Assembly: GCF_000695795.1 (NCBI RefSeq)
Contig: NZ_JNCA01000001.1
Location: 248,001 to 312,000 of the forward strand
Reading direction: 5' to 3'
From: Flavobacterium seoulense
Lineage (GTDB): Bacteria; Bacteroidota; Bacteroidia; Flavobacteriales; Flavobacteriaceae
DNA length: 64,000 nucleotides
In this document: one piece after another, positions 46,780 to 55,141 of the stretch
Position numbering within the stretch: the first letter of the stretch is position 1
Layout: every line of letters begins with the position of its first letter
The notes under the pieces: generated by a model
Database searches by the model: none
Seen by the model: the letters and a program-made list of their open reading frames with translations, nothing else
Told to the model about the DNA's origin: nothing
Program-made: the position numbers and the translations under genes

Positions 46780-47067
46780 TTATAATTTCGGGTTTTTTAA
46801 ACCATATAAGTCATATAAGTTTAACTGATGTAACAGTTAGACTTTTCTTTTTTATAAAAGAAGTTGATGTAAGTATTGTCTAATAGTTTAATATTCTGTT
46901 TCAACAGGAATTATAATTTAAGATGATGAAATTTTCTTTTTGTTATGATGCTTATATGTACTTATTTTTAAAATGATATTTTTGTAAATAACTAAAGACA
47001 AAAAAACTTATCTTACTTATATCTTTAAAAGATAGGATTATTGTTTTTTAAGAACGAATACGAATAA
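46780..47067 (+). other. Spacer between phoB- and phoR-like genes
   Basis: No gene is seen in these 288 bases. A short direct repeat (CATATAAGT twice near 46803-46820) is the only pattern. The length suggests that the kinase gene has its own promoter. Confidence 0.5.
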
Positions 47068-48147
47068 ATGAAAATTAGCTTTAAAAAAACATATAAGTTT
47101 GCCATAAAATCGGCATTTTACATTACTCTTTTTTCTACAGCTTTTGTTGTTTTTTTAGCAATGCTTGTTTTTCATGCAAGTACTAAAAGTTTATTTCTTT
47201 TTGGTATTGCTTTCATGTTTACCATTTATCTTTTTTCATTTTTAGTGTTACAATATCGTGTAGAACGTTTTATTTATCGAAGGGTAAAAAAAATATACGA
47301 TGATGTTTCTTTGCTAGAATCCAGTACGCTTATCAATCAGCCTATTACAACTGATATGGAAACTTTGACACGAGAAGTGAAGAAGTTTGCTACCGATAAA
47401 AAACTGGAAATCGAAATGCTTCAGGTGCGGGAAGAATACCGAAGAGAATTTTTAGGTAATATTTCGCATGAGTTAAAAACACCTCTTTTTACCGTTCAGG
47501 GTTATATTTCGACTTTGCTTGATGGAGCAATGGATGATAAAACCATTCGAAAAAAATATTTAAAACGTGCCGATAAAGGCGTAGAGCGTTTGATATATAT
47601 CGTAGAAGATTTAGATATGATTACTAAATTAGAATCAGGAGATTTGGATTTAGAAATCACTGAATTTGATATTGTCGAATTGATTCGGAATGTTTTTGAC
47701 TTGTTAGAAATGAAAGCTGACAAGAAAAATATAAAATTGGCATTCGAAAACGAATACATTCGTCCTAATTTTGTTAAAGCCGATAAAGACAGAATTCAGC
47801 AAGTAATCGAAAACCTGATTGTAAATTCTATTAAATATGGTAAAAAAGACGGAATTACCGAAGTAGCTGTTGTGAATTTGACTAAAGAAAAAGTATTGGT
47901 TCGAATTAGTGACGATGGTGAAGGAATTGAAAAACAAAATATTCCAAGACTTTTTGAACGTTTTTACCGTGTGAATAAAAGTGGTTCTCGATCTGAAGGT
48001 GGTTCCGGATTAGGTTTGGCCATTGTAAAGCATATTATTGAAGCCCATAAAGAAAAAATTTATGTAGAAAGTGAATTCGGAATTGGTTCTGAATTTTCAT
48101 TTACTATCGAAAAAGCGAATAAAAAACAAGTTATTATTAAAGATTAA
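47068..48147 (+). CDS. phoR: PhoR-like sensor histidine kinase
   Basis: A 359-residue inner-membrane kinase. Two TM helices (about 13-35 and 43-62) are separated by only a few residues, so there is almost no periplasmic sensor, as in PhoR proteins that sense through the Pst/PhoU complex. Phosphoacceptor His is H134 in ISHELKTPL; ATP-binding blocks are NLIVNSIKYG, DDGEGIE and GSGLGLAIVKH. The context of pst and phoU genes downstream supports the phosphate role. Confidence 0.85.
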   Translation: MKISFKKTYKFAIKSAFYITLFSTAFVVFLAMLVFHASTKSLFLFGIAFMFTIYLFSFLVLQYRVERFIYRRVKKIYDDVSLLESSTLINQPITTDMETLTREVKKFATDKKLEIEMLQVREEYRREFLGNISHELKTPLFTVQGYISTLLDGAMDDKTIRKKYLKRADKGVERLIYIVEDLDMITKLESGDLDLEITEFDIVELIRNVFDLLEMKADKKNIKLAFENEYIRPNFVKADKDRIQQVIENLIVNSIKYGKKDGITEVAVVNLTKEKVLVRISDDGEGIEKQNIPRLFERFYRVNKSGSRSEGGSGLGLAIVKHIIEAHKEKIYVESEFGIGSEFSFTIEKANKKQVIIKD

Positions 48148-48294
48148 ATCACTCTTTTTTAATCTTTTGTACGATTATTTATCATTTAATGTTAAACTAA
48201 GGTTTTTTAACCTAGCTATTTTGGGTCTCTAAAGCCTTGTAAATACTAACAAAACGTATCCTCAATATTAATTTATTATCAACATAATATTGTG

Positions 48295-48311
48295 TTAACA
48301 TTAGCTTAACA
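48295..48311 (+). promoter_or_regulatory. Predicted Pho box ahead of the porin gene
   Basis: TTAACATTAGCTTAACA has two TTAACA words 11 bases apart. CACCTTTG at 48321-48328, nine bases further on, resembles a -7 element. The box lies 45 bases from the start codon. Confidence 0.65.
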
Positions 48312-48356
48312 CAGCCACTTCACCTTTGCAAAAAAAAATAAATCATAAAACAAAAA

Positions 48357-49649
48357 ATGAAAAAATTTTTATTTGCGAGTTTGTTAGTTGTTTCGTTTGT
48401 TGCTAATGCTCAGGATATTAAGAAGGATGTGGTGGCGAAAGAAGTGGTTCGTATTTTGGATTCCATTAACAAAGCAAAAGTTGAAGAAGAGAAAAGCAAG
48501 CCTAAAAAAGAACATTGGTTTGATAATATTGGAATAAGAGGTTATGTGCAAATACGTTATAATGGATTGTTATCTACAAATGATAAAGTAGCTTGCGAAC
48601 AATGTGATAAATCATGGGGAACAACTTCTACAGAACCAGATGCAAAAGCTAATAATGGTCTTTTTATAAGACGTGCCCGTATCGTTTTCTCGGGACAAAT
48701 TCATCCGAATGTTTATTTTTATATCCAGCCTGATTTTGCTAGTTCGCCTAGTTCTGGAATCAATAATTTTGCACAAATTAGAGATGCTTATTTTGATTTA
48801 TCATTCGATAAAAAAAGAGAATTTAGATTGCGTTTAGGGCAAAGTAAAGTGCCTTATGGATTCGAAAATATGCAATCAAGTCAAAACAGATTAACACTGG
48901 ATCGTAACGACGGTTTAAATAGTGCTGTGGCTAATGAGCGTGATTTAGGAGCATTTTTCTACTGGGCTCCGGCAGTTGTCAGAGAGCGTTTTGCAATGTT
49001 AATTAGAGATGGTTATAAAGGTTCAGGCGATTACGGAGTATTTGCTTTTGGTGCTTACAATGGGCAAACAGCTAATAAATCAGAAGCTAACAGAAACCTG
49101 CATGTTGTAACCCGTTTTAGTTATCCGTTTGTTGTGGGGAATCAAATTATCGAGCCAGGTATTCAGGCTTATACTGGAAAATGGGCATTTACTAGTGAGC
49201 TTTCTACAGGTGTAACGACTGAAAATAAAAAGAATACTTTAGACCAGCGAGTGGCGGCTTCTTTTATCATGTATCCAAGACCTTTTGGAATCCAGGCCGA
49301 ATATAATATTGGTAAAGGTCCTCGTTATAATAAAACTACTAATACTGTTGATGTATCTGATTTAGAAGGTGGATATGTTACGCTTAATTACAAATTAGAT
49401 TTACCAAAACATCAGTTGATTTATCCTTTTGCTAAATTTCAATATTATGATGGTGGAAAAAAATTCGAAAAAGACGCCAGAAGTTATGTGGTAAGAGATT
49501 ATGAATTGGGTATCGAATGGCAGCCATTTAAGGCTTTTGAATTAGTTGCCGAATGGGTAATTGCCGATCGAACTTTTGAAGACAGTGCGTTGCCAAACAA
49601 TAGACAAAGAGGAAATTTATTGCGATTACAAGCACAGTTTAATTTTTAA
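48357..49649 (+). CDS. OprP/OprO-like phosphate-selective porin
   Basis: A 430-residue outer-membrane porin of the phosphate-selective porin O/P family. The signal peptide ends near residue 19 (ANAQ). A short charged helical region (about 25-55) precedes the barrel, with GYVQIRYN, GLFIRRARIVFSG and DAYFDLSFDKKREFRLRLGQ-type strands and a C-terminal LLRLQAQFNF end. It has its own predicted Pho box and precedes pstS by 128 bases. It would admit phosphate across the outer membrane. Confidence 0.88.
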   Translation: MKKFLFASLLVVSFVANAQDIKKDVVAKEVVRILDSINKAKVEEEKSKPKKEHWFDNIGIRGYVQIRYNGLLSTNDKVACEQCDKSWGTTSTEPDAKANNGLFIRRARIVFSGQIHPNVYFYIQPDFASSPSSGINNFAQIRDAYFDLSFDKKREFRLRLGQSKVPYGFENMQSSQNRLTLDRNDGLNSAVANERDLGAFFYWAPAVVRERFAMLIRDGYKGSGDYGVFAFGAYNGQTANKSEANRNLHVVTRFSYPFVVGNQIIEPGIQAYTGKWAFTSELSTGVTTENKKNTLDQRVAASFIMYPRPFGIQAEYNIGKGPRYNKTTNTVDVSDLEGGYVTLNYKLDLPKHQLIYPFAKFQYYDGGKKFEKDARSYVVRDYELGIEWQPFKAFELVAEWVIADRTFEDSALPNNRQRGNLLRLQAQFNF

Positions 49650-49720
49650 TAAAAATTACTGAAAATCAGTTGTTTGTGATGTGTTTTTTGATTGATAAAT
49701 AAACATTACATAATACATTG

Positions 49721-49754
49721 CTAACACTAAGATAACATTGAGAAAATACATTTG
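49721..49754 (+). promoter_or_regulatory. Predicted Pho box and promoter of pstS
   Basis: CTAACACTAAGATAACA (49721-49737) has two TAACA words 11 bases apart. TACATTTG (49747-49754) fits TAnnTTTG, nine bases further on. The box ends 40 bases before the start codon. Confidence 0.65.
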
Positions 49755-49777
49755 TACAAAATTAATAAATCATAAAA

Positions 49778-50641
49778 ATGAATAAAATTAAATTGTTTTT
49801 GATTTTACCTTTAATAGGTATGTTGAGTTGTGGTAAGGCTAAAACAGAAGATAAGACTTCTGGAGATAAAGCAGCAGCTGTTTCGGTAACAATAAAAGGA
49901 AGTGATACTGTTTTGCCATTAGCGCAAAAAGAAGCTGAAGATTTAATGAAATCAGATGCTGGTACCAGTGTTACAGTAGTAGGAGGAGGAACTGGAGTAG
50001 GTATTACTGCTCTTATTGACGGAACTACTGATATTGCAATGGCTTCAAGAGATTTGAAGACAGAAGAAAAATTAAAGTTTTCTGAAGCTAAAAAAGAAAT
50101 TGAACAAGTTGTGATTGCTTTTGATGCTTTGACAGTAATTGTGAATCCAGCGAATAAAATTTCAAAATTGACTCGTGAGCAATTAGAAAAAATCTTTACC
50201 GGAGAAATTAAAAACTGGAAAGAAGTAGGTGGAGCTGATGAGAAAATTGTAGCTTATTCAAGAGAATCTTCTTCTGGAACGTATGAGTTTTTCAAAGAAG
50301 AAGTAATGGCTAAGAAAAACTATGCAACAGATGTGTTGAGTTTACCAGCAACTGGAGCAATTGTTCAGGCAGTTGGTCAGACTAAAGGAGCTATTGGTTA
50401 CATTGGTTTAGCTTATGAGACTAAAGAAGTAAAACAATTAGGAGTTTCTTATGATCAGGGTAAAACATTTATTGAGCCTTCAATAGAAAGTGCTAAAGAT
50501 AAAACGTACCCAATTTCAAGACCATTGTTTTATATGTATGATAAAACAAATGCAGCAAAAGTAAAATCAATTGTTGATTATGCGCTTTCGGAAGCAGGTC
50601 AAAAAACAGTTTCTGATATTGGTTACATTCCTTTAAAATAA
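49778..50641 (+). CDS. pstS: Phosphate-binding lipoprotein PstS
   Basis: A 287-residue periplasmic binding lipoprotein of the phosphate ABC transporter; lipidation cysteine C18 (GMLSC). Phosphate-contact blocks are present: KGSDTVLPL (40-48), GGGTGVGITALIDGTTDIAMASR (about 69-91, in parts) and YSRESSSGTYEFF (160-172). A terminator follows, so pstS can be made in excess over the permease genes, which have a separate box. Confidence 0.93.
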   Translation: MNKIKLFLILPLIGMLSCGKAKTEDKTSGDKAAAVSVTIKGSDTVLPLAQKEAEDLMKSDAGTSVTVVGGGTGVGITALIDGTTDIAMASRDLKTEEKLKFSEAKKEIEQVVIAFDALTVIVNPANKISKLTREQLEKIFTGEIKNWKEVGGADEKIVAYSRESSSGTYEFFKEEVMAKKNYATDVLSLPATGAIVQAVGQTKGAIGYIGLAYETKEVKQLGVSYDQGKTFIEPSIESAKDKTYPISRPLFYMYDKTNAAKVKSIVDYALSEAGQKTVSDIGYIPLK

Positions 50642-50667
50642 TACTTATTATAAATATTCAGTTTAAG

Positions 50668-50696
50668 AAAAAGGTTATCATTTGGTAACCTTTTTT
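50668..50696 (+). terminator. Terminator after pstS
   Basis: AAAAAGGTTA pairs with TAACCTTTTTT around TCATTTGG. Confidence 0.85.
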
Positions 50697-50723
50697 GTTT
50701 TTTGTCTCTAAAATAAATATCAC

Positions 50724-50740
50724 TTAACATTAAGTTAACC
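50724..50740 (+). promoter_or_regulatory. Predicted Pho box ahead of pstC
   Basis: TTAACATTAAGTTAACC has two TTAAC words 11 bases apart and lies 47 bases before the TTG at 50788. This matches the spacing of the other boxes and favours that start codon. Confidence 0.6.
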
Positions 50741-50787
50741 CAATCGTAATAACTACTGAACATTTAATCTAGGTCGCTGATGTAGTT

Positions 50788-52020
50788 TTGCGAAAATTAA
50801 AAGATACTGATTTGAAAACAAATTTTAAACAGCTAAAAGAGAAACTAATAGAGGCCATTTTAATGCTAAGTGGTGCCGCTACAAGTGTTACGGTAATCTT
50901 GATTGTTTTTTTTCTATTTATTGAAGGAGCTGGCGTTTTTAGCAGAAAACCAATAGATGATGGTTATTTACTGGCTGTGAATGCTACTAATAATGTAAAG
51001 ACACTTCAGCCTTCTCAAATTAAGGATGTTTTTGATAAAAAAATCACTAATTGGAAACAGCTAGGAGGAGAAGACAGACCGATTGTGTTGTTTAGAACAA
51101 GTGATATTACAGAGTATTATACTGAAGAAGAATTAGGCCCTAACTTTGAATATTTTCCGGAAAAGATTAATGAGTTAATCGAAAAACAACCAGGGATTAT
51201 CGCTTTCTTTTCAGATAAATACAAAGCAGAAAAATTTTCGGGAAAAGAATTAGATATTGATAAAATTAAGGTTTGGGAATTTTTATCTGGTGAAGAATGG
51301 TTTCCTACTGCGCAGCCCATTGCCCAAATGGGAGTGAAGCCGTTAATTTATGGAACTTTATGGGTGAGTTTTGGAGCAATACTTTTAGCTCTACCTATCG
51401 GATTAGCTGCTGCAATTTATCTAAGCGAAATTGCTAAAAAAAGAACCCGTAGTTTATTAAAACCTTTAATCGAATTATTAGCCGGAATTCCATCGGTAGT
51501 TTATGGTTTTTTTGGATTAGTAGTGATTGTTCCTTTAATTCAAAGCACTTTTAATTTGCCTGTGGGCGAAACAGGATTAGCAGGAAGTGTAGTTTTAGCG
51601 ATTATGGCTTTGCCTACAATAATTACTATTTCTGAAGATGCCATGCGTAACACACCGCGTGCTATGAAAGAAGCCAGTTTAGCTTTGGGAGCGTCTAAAT
51701 GGCAAACCATTTACAAAGTAGTAATGCCTTATTCGGCATCTGGAATTACAGCTGGAGCTATTTTAGGAATTGGTAGAGCAATTGGTGAAACAATGGCGGT
51801 ATTAATGGTTACCGGAAATGCTGCTGTAATCCCAAATACACTTTTGGCACCAGTGCGAACTATTCCTGCAACCATTGCTGCCGAACTTGGTGAAGCACCA
51901 AATGGAGGTTTACACTACGAAGCCTTATTTGCTTTAGGTTGTATTTTATTCTTAATCACATTTGGAATTAATATGCTAGTCGAATTAGTTACTAATAGAA
52001 AAGCACACAAAAAACACTAA
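50788..52020 (+). CDS. pstC: Phosphate ABC permease PstC with PstS-like periplasmic insert
   Basis: A 410-residue permease. No suitable ATG exists near the start; TTG at 50788 is used, and TTG at 50812 is the alternative. TM1 (about 30-50) is followed by a ~130-residue periplasmic segment. Of this, residues 73-104 (LQPSQIKDVF ... NWKQLGG) resemble PstS residues 131-162 (LTREQLEKIF ... NWKEVGG). The permease domain begins near 188, with IYLSEIAKKRTRS, AGIPSVVYGFFGL and the EAA-type loop EASLALGASKWQTIYKVVMP. It is followed by pstA after two bases. Confidence 0.9.
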   Translation: MRKLKDTDLKTNFKQLKEKLIEAILMLSGAATSVTVILIVFFLFIEGAGVFSRKPIDDGYLLAVNATNNVKTLQPSQIKDVFDKKITNWKQLGGEDRPIVLFRTSDITEYYTEEELGPNFEYFPEKINELIEKQPGIIAFFSDKYKAEKFSGKELDIDKIKVWEFLSGEEWFPTAQPIAQMGVKPLIYGTLWVSFGAILLALPIGLAAAIYLSEIAKKRTRSLLKPLIELLAGIPSVVYGFFGLVVIVPLIQSTFNLPVGETGLAGSVVLAIMALPTIITISEDAMRNTPRAMKEASLALGASKWQTIYKVVMPYSASGITAGAILGIGRAIGETMAVLMVTGNAAVIPNTLLAPVRTIPATIAAELGEAPNGGLHYEALFALGCILFLITFGINMLVELVTNRKAHKKH

Positions 52021-52022
52021 TA

Positions 52023-52901
52023 ATGAATTCAGAAAATAAATTAGCACGAAAAAAAAGAATAACCCAAAACATAGCTTTTGGCATCTTTACAGCAATAAGT
52101 TATGCTATTGTAGCCCTTTTATTTGTCATTCTGGCATTTATTGTGGTAAAAGGAATTGGAGTAATCAGTTGGGAATTTATTACGGCAATGCCAACTAATG
52201 GAATGACCGAAGGCGGAATTTTCCCGGCTATCGTTGGTACACTTTGTTTGGTTTTGGCAAGTATTATTTTTGCTTTTCCAGTAGGAGTATTTGCAGCCAT
52301 TTATATGACCGAATATGTAAAAGACGGTTGGATAAAAAAGGTAATTAAGCAAATGACAAATAACCTTGCCGGAGTTCCATCTATTGTTTTTGGATTATTC
52401 GGAATGTCATTATTCGTGAATAAATTAGGGTTTGGCGATTCTATTTTAGCTGGTGGATTAACACTTGGATTATTAGTGCTTCCGGTTGTTATTAGAACTA
52501 CTGAGGAATCCTTAAAAGCAGTTGATGCCACTTTTAGACAAGCAAGCTTGGGTTTAGGAGCAACCAAATGGCAAACGACAAGTAAAGTAGTTTTACCCAT
52601 TGCTTTCCCAAATATTATTACTGGTTTGATTCTTTCTATCGGAAGGGTTTCTGGCGAAACAGCTCCTATTTTATTTACCGTAGCAGCTTACTTTTTGCCT
52701 AAATTACCATCTTCTATTTTTGATCAGGCAATGGCTTTGCCGTACCATTTATATGTAATTGCAACGAGTGGAACTAATATTGAAAAGTCCAGAGCAATGG
52801 CTTATGGTACAGCACTTATATTAATTATTATCGTATTAATTTCTAATTTATTAGCGAATGCACTTCGCAAATATTACGGAAAAAAAGTTAAAATGAACTA
52901 A
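52023..52901 (+). CDS. pstA: Phosphate ABC permease PstA
   Basis: A 292-residue inner-membrane permease with about six TM helices. Family features are AAIYMTEYVKDGW, LAGVPSIVFGLFGM and the ATPase-contact loop RQASLGLGATKWQTTSKVVLP. It starts two bases after pstC and is followed by pstB after 43 bases. PstC and PstA form the heterodimeric channel. Confidence 0.95.
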   Translation: MNSENKLARKKRITQNIAFGIFTAISYAIVALLFVILAFIVVKGIGVISWEFITAMPTNGMTEGGIFPAIVGTLCLVLASIIFAFPVGVFAAIYMTEYVKDGWIKKVIKQMTNNLAGVPSIVFGLFGMSLFVNKLGFGDSILAGGLTLGLLVLPVVIRTTEESLKAVDATFRQASLGLGATKWQTTSKVVLPIAFPNIITGLILSIGRVSGETAPILFTVAAYFLPKLPSSIFDQAMALPYHLYVIATSGTNIEKSRAMAYGTALILIIIVLISNLLANALRKYYGKKVKMN

Positions 52902-52944
52902 TACCAAATGAGTTGGTTTATAAAGTAAAAGAAAAAAGTATAAC

Positions 52945-53697
52945 ATGCATAAAATAGAATCCAGAAACGTAAACTTTTTTTACGGAGAAACTCAAGCCTT
53001 GCACGATATTTCGTTGTCGATGAGGGAACATACTGTTACGGCACTTATTGGTCCTTCGGGCTGCGGAAAATCTACTTTCCTGCGTTTATTGAATCGAATG
53101 AATGATTTGATCGATAACACCCGAATGGAAGGAAGTATTCTAATTGATCAAAACGATATTTATCAAAGAAATACAAATGTTGATGATTTAAGGAAAAATG
53201 TAGGTATGGTATTCCAGAAGCCAAATCCTTTTCCAAAAACTATTTACGAAAATGTAGCTTACGGTTTAAGAGTAAACGGAATTGAAGATAAAAATATCAT
53301 CGAAGAAAGAGTAGTTACTTCTATCGAGCAGGTAGCTTTGTGGGATGAAGTAAAAGATAAATTAAAGAAATCGGCATTTGAATTATCTGGCGGACAGCAA
53401 CAGCGTTTATGTATTGCCCGTGCATTAGCCATTCAGCCTTCGGTTTTATTGATGGACGAACCTACTTCGGCATTGGATCCAATTTCGACTTCTAAAATTG
53501 AGGATTTAATTCACGAATTAAAGAAACAATATACTATTGTTATTGTGACTCATAACATGCAGCAGGCGGCTCGCGTGAGCGATAATACGGCTTTTTTCTA
53601 TATGGGAAAATTAATTGAATGTGATAAAACAAAAACTATTTTTACCAAGCCGGCAATCCAGCAAACGGAAGATTATATAACAGGAAGATTTGGTTAA
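52945..53697 (+). CDS. pstB: Phosphate ABC transporter ATPase PstB
   Basis: A 250-residue ATPase with Walker [10 protein letters not shown] (residues ~36-44), Q-loop [11 protein letters not shown], signature [15 protein letters not shown], Walker [14 protein letters not shown] and the H-loop VTHNM. Length and the PNPFPK block are typical of PstB. It lies between pstA and phoU. Confidence 0.97.
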   Translation: MHKIESRNVNFFYGETQALHDISLSMREHTVTALIGPSGCGKSTFLRLLNRMNDLIDNTRMEGSILIDQNDIYQRNTNVDDLRKNVGMVFQKPNPFPKTIYENVAYGLRVNGIEDKNIIEERVVTSIEQVALWDEVKDKLKKSAFELSGGQQQRLCIARALAIQPSVLLMDEPTSALDPISTSKIEDLIHELKKQYTIVIVTHNMQQAARVSDNTAFFYMGKLIECDKTKTIFTKPAIQQTEDYITGRFG

Positions 53698-53741
53698 TTT
53701 TTTTCCTCGAAATATAATTGGTTAACTTTAAAATTAAAAAA

Positions 53742-54413
53742 ATGGGATCACACTTTGAAATAGAATTAGAGAAGCTTAAGAATGTAATTATCAAAATAGG
53801 TAATCTTGCCGAAAATCAATTGATAGAAGCGGTAAAAGCATTACTATCTGAGCCTATGGCTGAGAAAAAAGAGGTTAAGAAAAACGAAGAGAAAATTGAT
53901 AAATTAGATGTTAAAATAGATGAGATTTGTCAGGCTATTTTTGCTTTGCAACAACCTGTAGCTTCTGATTTACGTTTTATCATGGCTTCGATGCAAATAA
54001 GTAATGAAATCGAAAGAATAGGGGATTTGGCTATTAGTGTTATCAAAAATTCGAAAAACATAAAAGATAAACACGATTTAATTGTAAAATTCAATGTAGC
54101 AGAATTAGCAAAGCATGTTGAAGAAATTACAAAAAAAATGAACCAGTGTTTCTTAGATAGAAGCGAAACAACTATTGGAGAAATTTTTGTTTTAAACAAC
54201 AGCATCAAAAAAGGAACCGATGATACGATTCATAATTTGATGAACGAAATGAAATCGAATTCGAAAGCTGTTGTTTCAGGAATGAATCTGGTAATGGTTT
54301 TAAAACATTTGGAACGTGTTTCTGAACATTGTACTAATATTGCTGAACATGTACATTTTATGATTAAAGCTAAGATTATCAAACATGAAAAATTTGATGA
54401 TAAACAACAATAA
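53742..54413 (+). CDS. phoU: Phosphate transport regulator PhoU
   Basis: A 223-residue helical protein of the PhoU family, two three-helix bundles with acidic metal-site motifs (EKIDKLDVKIDE, NEIERIGDLAISV and, in the second bundle, KHLERVSEHCTNIAEHV). The ATG at 53742 is preferred over an in-frame TTG at 53718. It ends the pst unit and would keep the PhoR-like kinase off when phosphate is plentiful. Confidence 0.95.
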   Translation: MGSHFEIELEKLKNVIIKIGNLAENQLIEAVKALLSEPMAEKKEVKKNEEKIDKLDVKIDEICQAIFALQQPVASDLRFIMASMQISNEIERIGDLAISVIKNSKNIKDKHDLIVKFNVAELAKHVEEITKKMNQCFLDRSETTIGEIFVLNNSIKKGTDDTIHNLMNEMKSNSKAVVSGMNLVMVLKHLERVSEHCTNIAEHVHFMIKAKIIKHEKFDDKQQ

Positions 54414-54431
54414 TCACAAGATTTTATGATT

Positions 54432-54472
54432 AAAAGCTAGGTTTTTTGATAAAAAAGAACCTAGCTTTTTTT
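54432..54472. terminator. Bidirectional terminator after phoU
   Basis: AAAAGCTAGGTTTTTT (54432-54447) pairs with AAAAAAGAACCTAGCTTTT, with T-runs on both strands. The stop codon of the converging response regulator overlaps its edge. Confidence 0.85.
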
Positions 54473-55118
54473 ATTGCATCGAACTATTTAAACCTGTTGA
54501 TTTATTAAATAAAGAAATGAGTTCGACAATGTTTTTAATATTCAGTTTGTTGAATATTTTGTTTTTATGAGTACTAACGGTTGTAAGCTGAATACTTAAT
54601 TTATTAGCTATTTCGATATTTCCATCACCTTTAATTAATAGCTCTGAAATTTCTCTTTCTCTTTTAGAGAGTTTGTCTAATGGATCTATACTTTGTTTAT
54701 TAGTGGATGCTTTTACTAATTCTTTAATGATATCAGGAGTTAGGTAGTTTCCTGTTTTTAAAATAGTATCTACCGCACCAGTTAGTTTTTTCTTATCACT
54801 TAACTTATTAAGATAACCATTGGCACCAGCAATAATGTAAGGGCAGGCGTGCGTGTCTTCTTCATAAACAGAAAAAATTAAAATCTTAACTTCAGGTTGT
54901 ATGTCTCTAATGGCTTCAATCATTGAAGTATTTCGACCACCAGGAATATTAATATCTAAAATAATTAAATCAAATTTCTTTTCTTTTAGCACTTTTAAAG
55001 TGTCGTTGAAGTTTTCAGTTGTTAGAATACTAATGTTTTTTATTTTCTCTTCCAGAATAATTGAAACACCAGTCCGTACTACTAAATGATCATCAACGAT
55101 AAGTATTTCTTTTTGCAT
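54471..55118 (-). CDS. NarL/LuxR-family response regulator
   Basis: A 215-residue regulator with a receiver domain (DDH near residues 9-11, phosphoacceptor Asp in LIILDINIPGG near residue 54, Lys in LNKLSDKKK) and a LuxR-type helix-turn-helix at about 150-205 (LSKREREISELLIKGDGNIEIA, in parts, then TVSTHKNKIFNKL). It lies 23 bases after the histidine kinase gene, so the two form a two-component pair. The target genes are unknown; the divergent giant repeat-protein gene is one candidate. Confidence 0.9.
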   Translation of the reverse strand: MQKEILIVDDHLVVRTGVSIILEEKIKNISILTTENFNDTLKVLKEKKFDLIILDINIPGGRNTSMIEAIRDIQPEVKILIFSVYEEDTHACPYIIAGANGYLNKLSDKKKLTGAVDTILKTGNYLTPDIIKELVKASTNKQSIDPLDKLSKREREISELLIKGDGNIEIANKLSIQLTTVSTHKNKIFNKLNIKNIVELISLFNKSTGLNSSMQ

Positions 55119-55141
55119 AGTTTGGTGATTTATGTTAAGAC

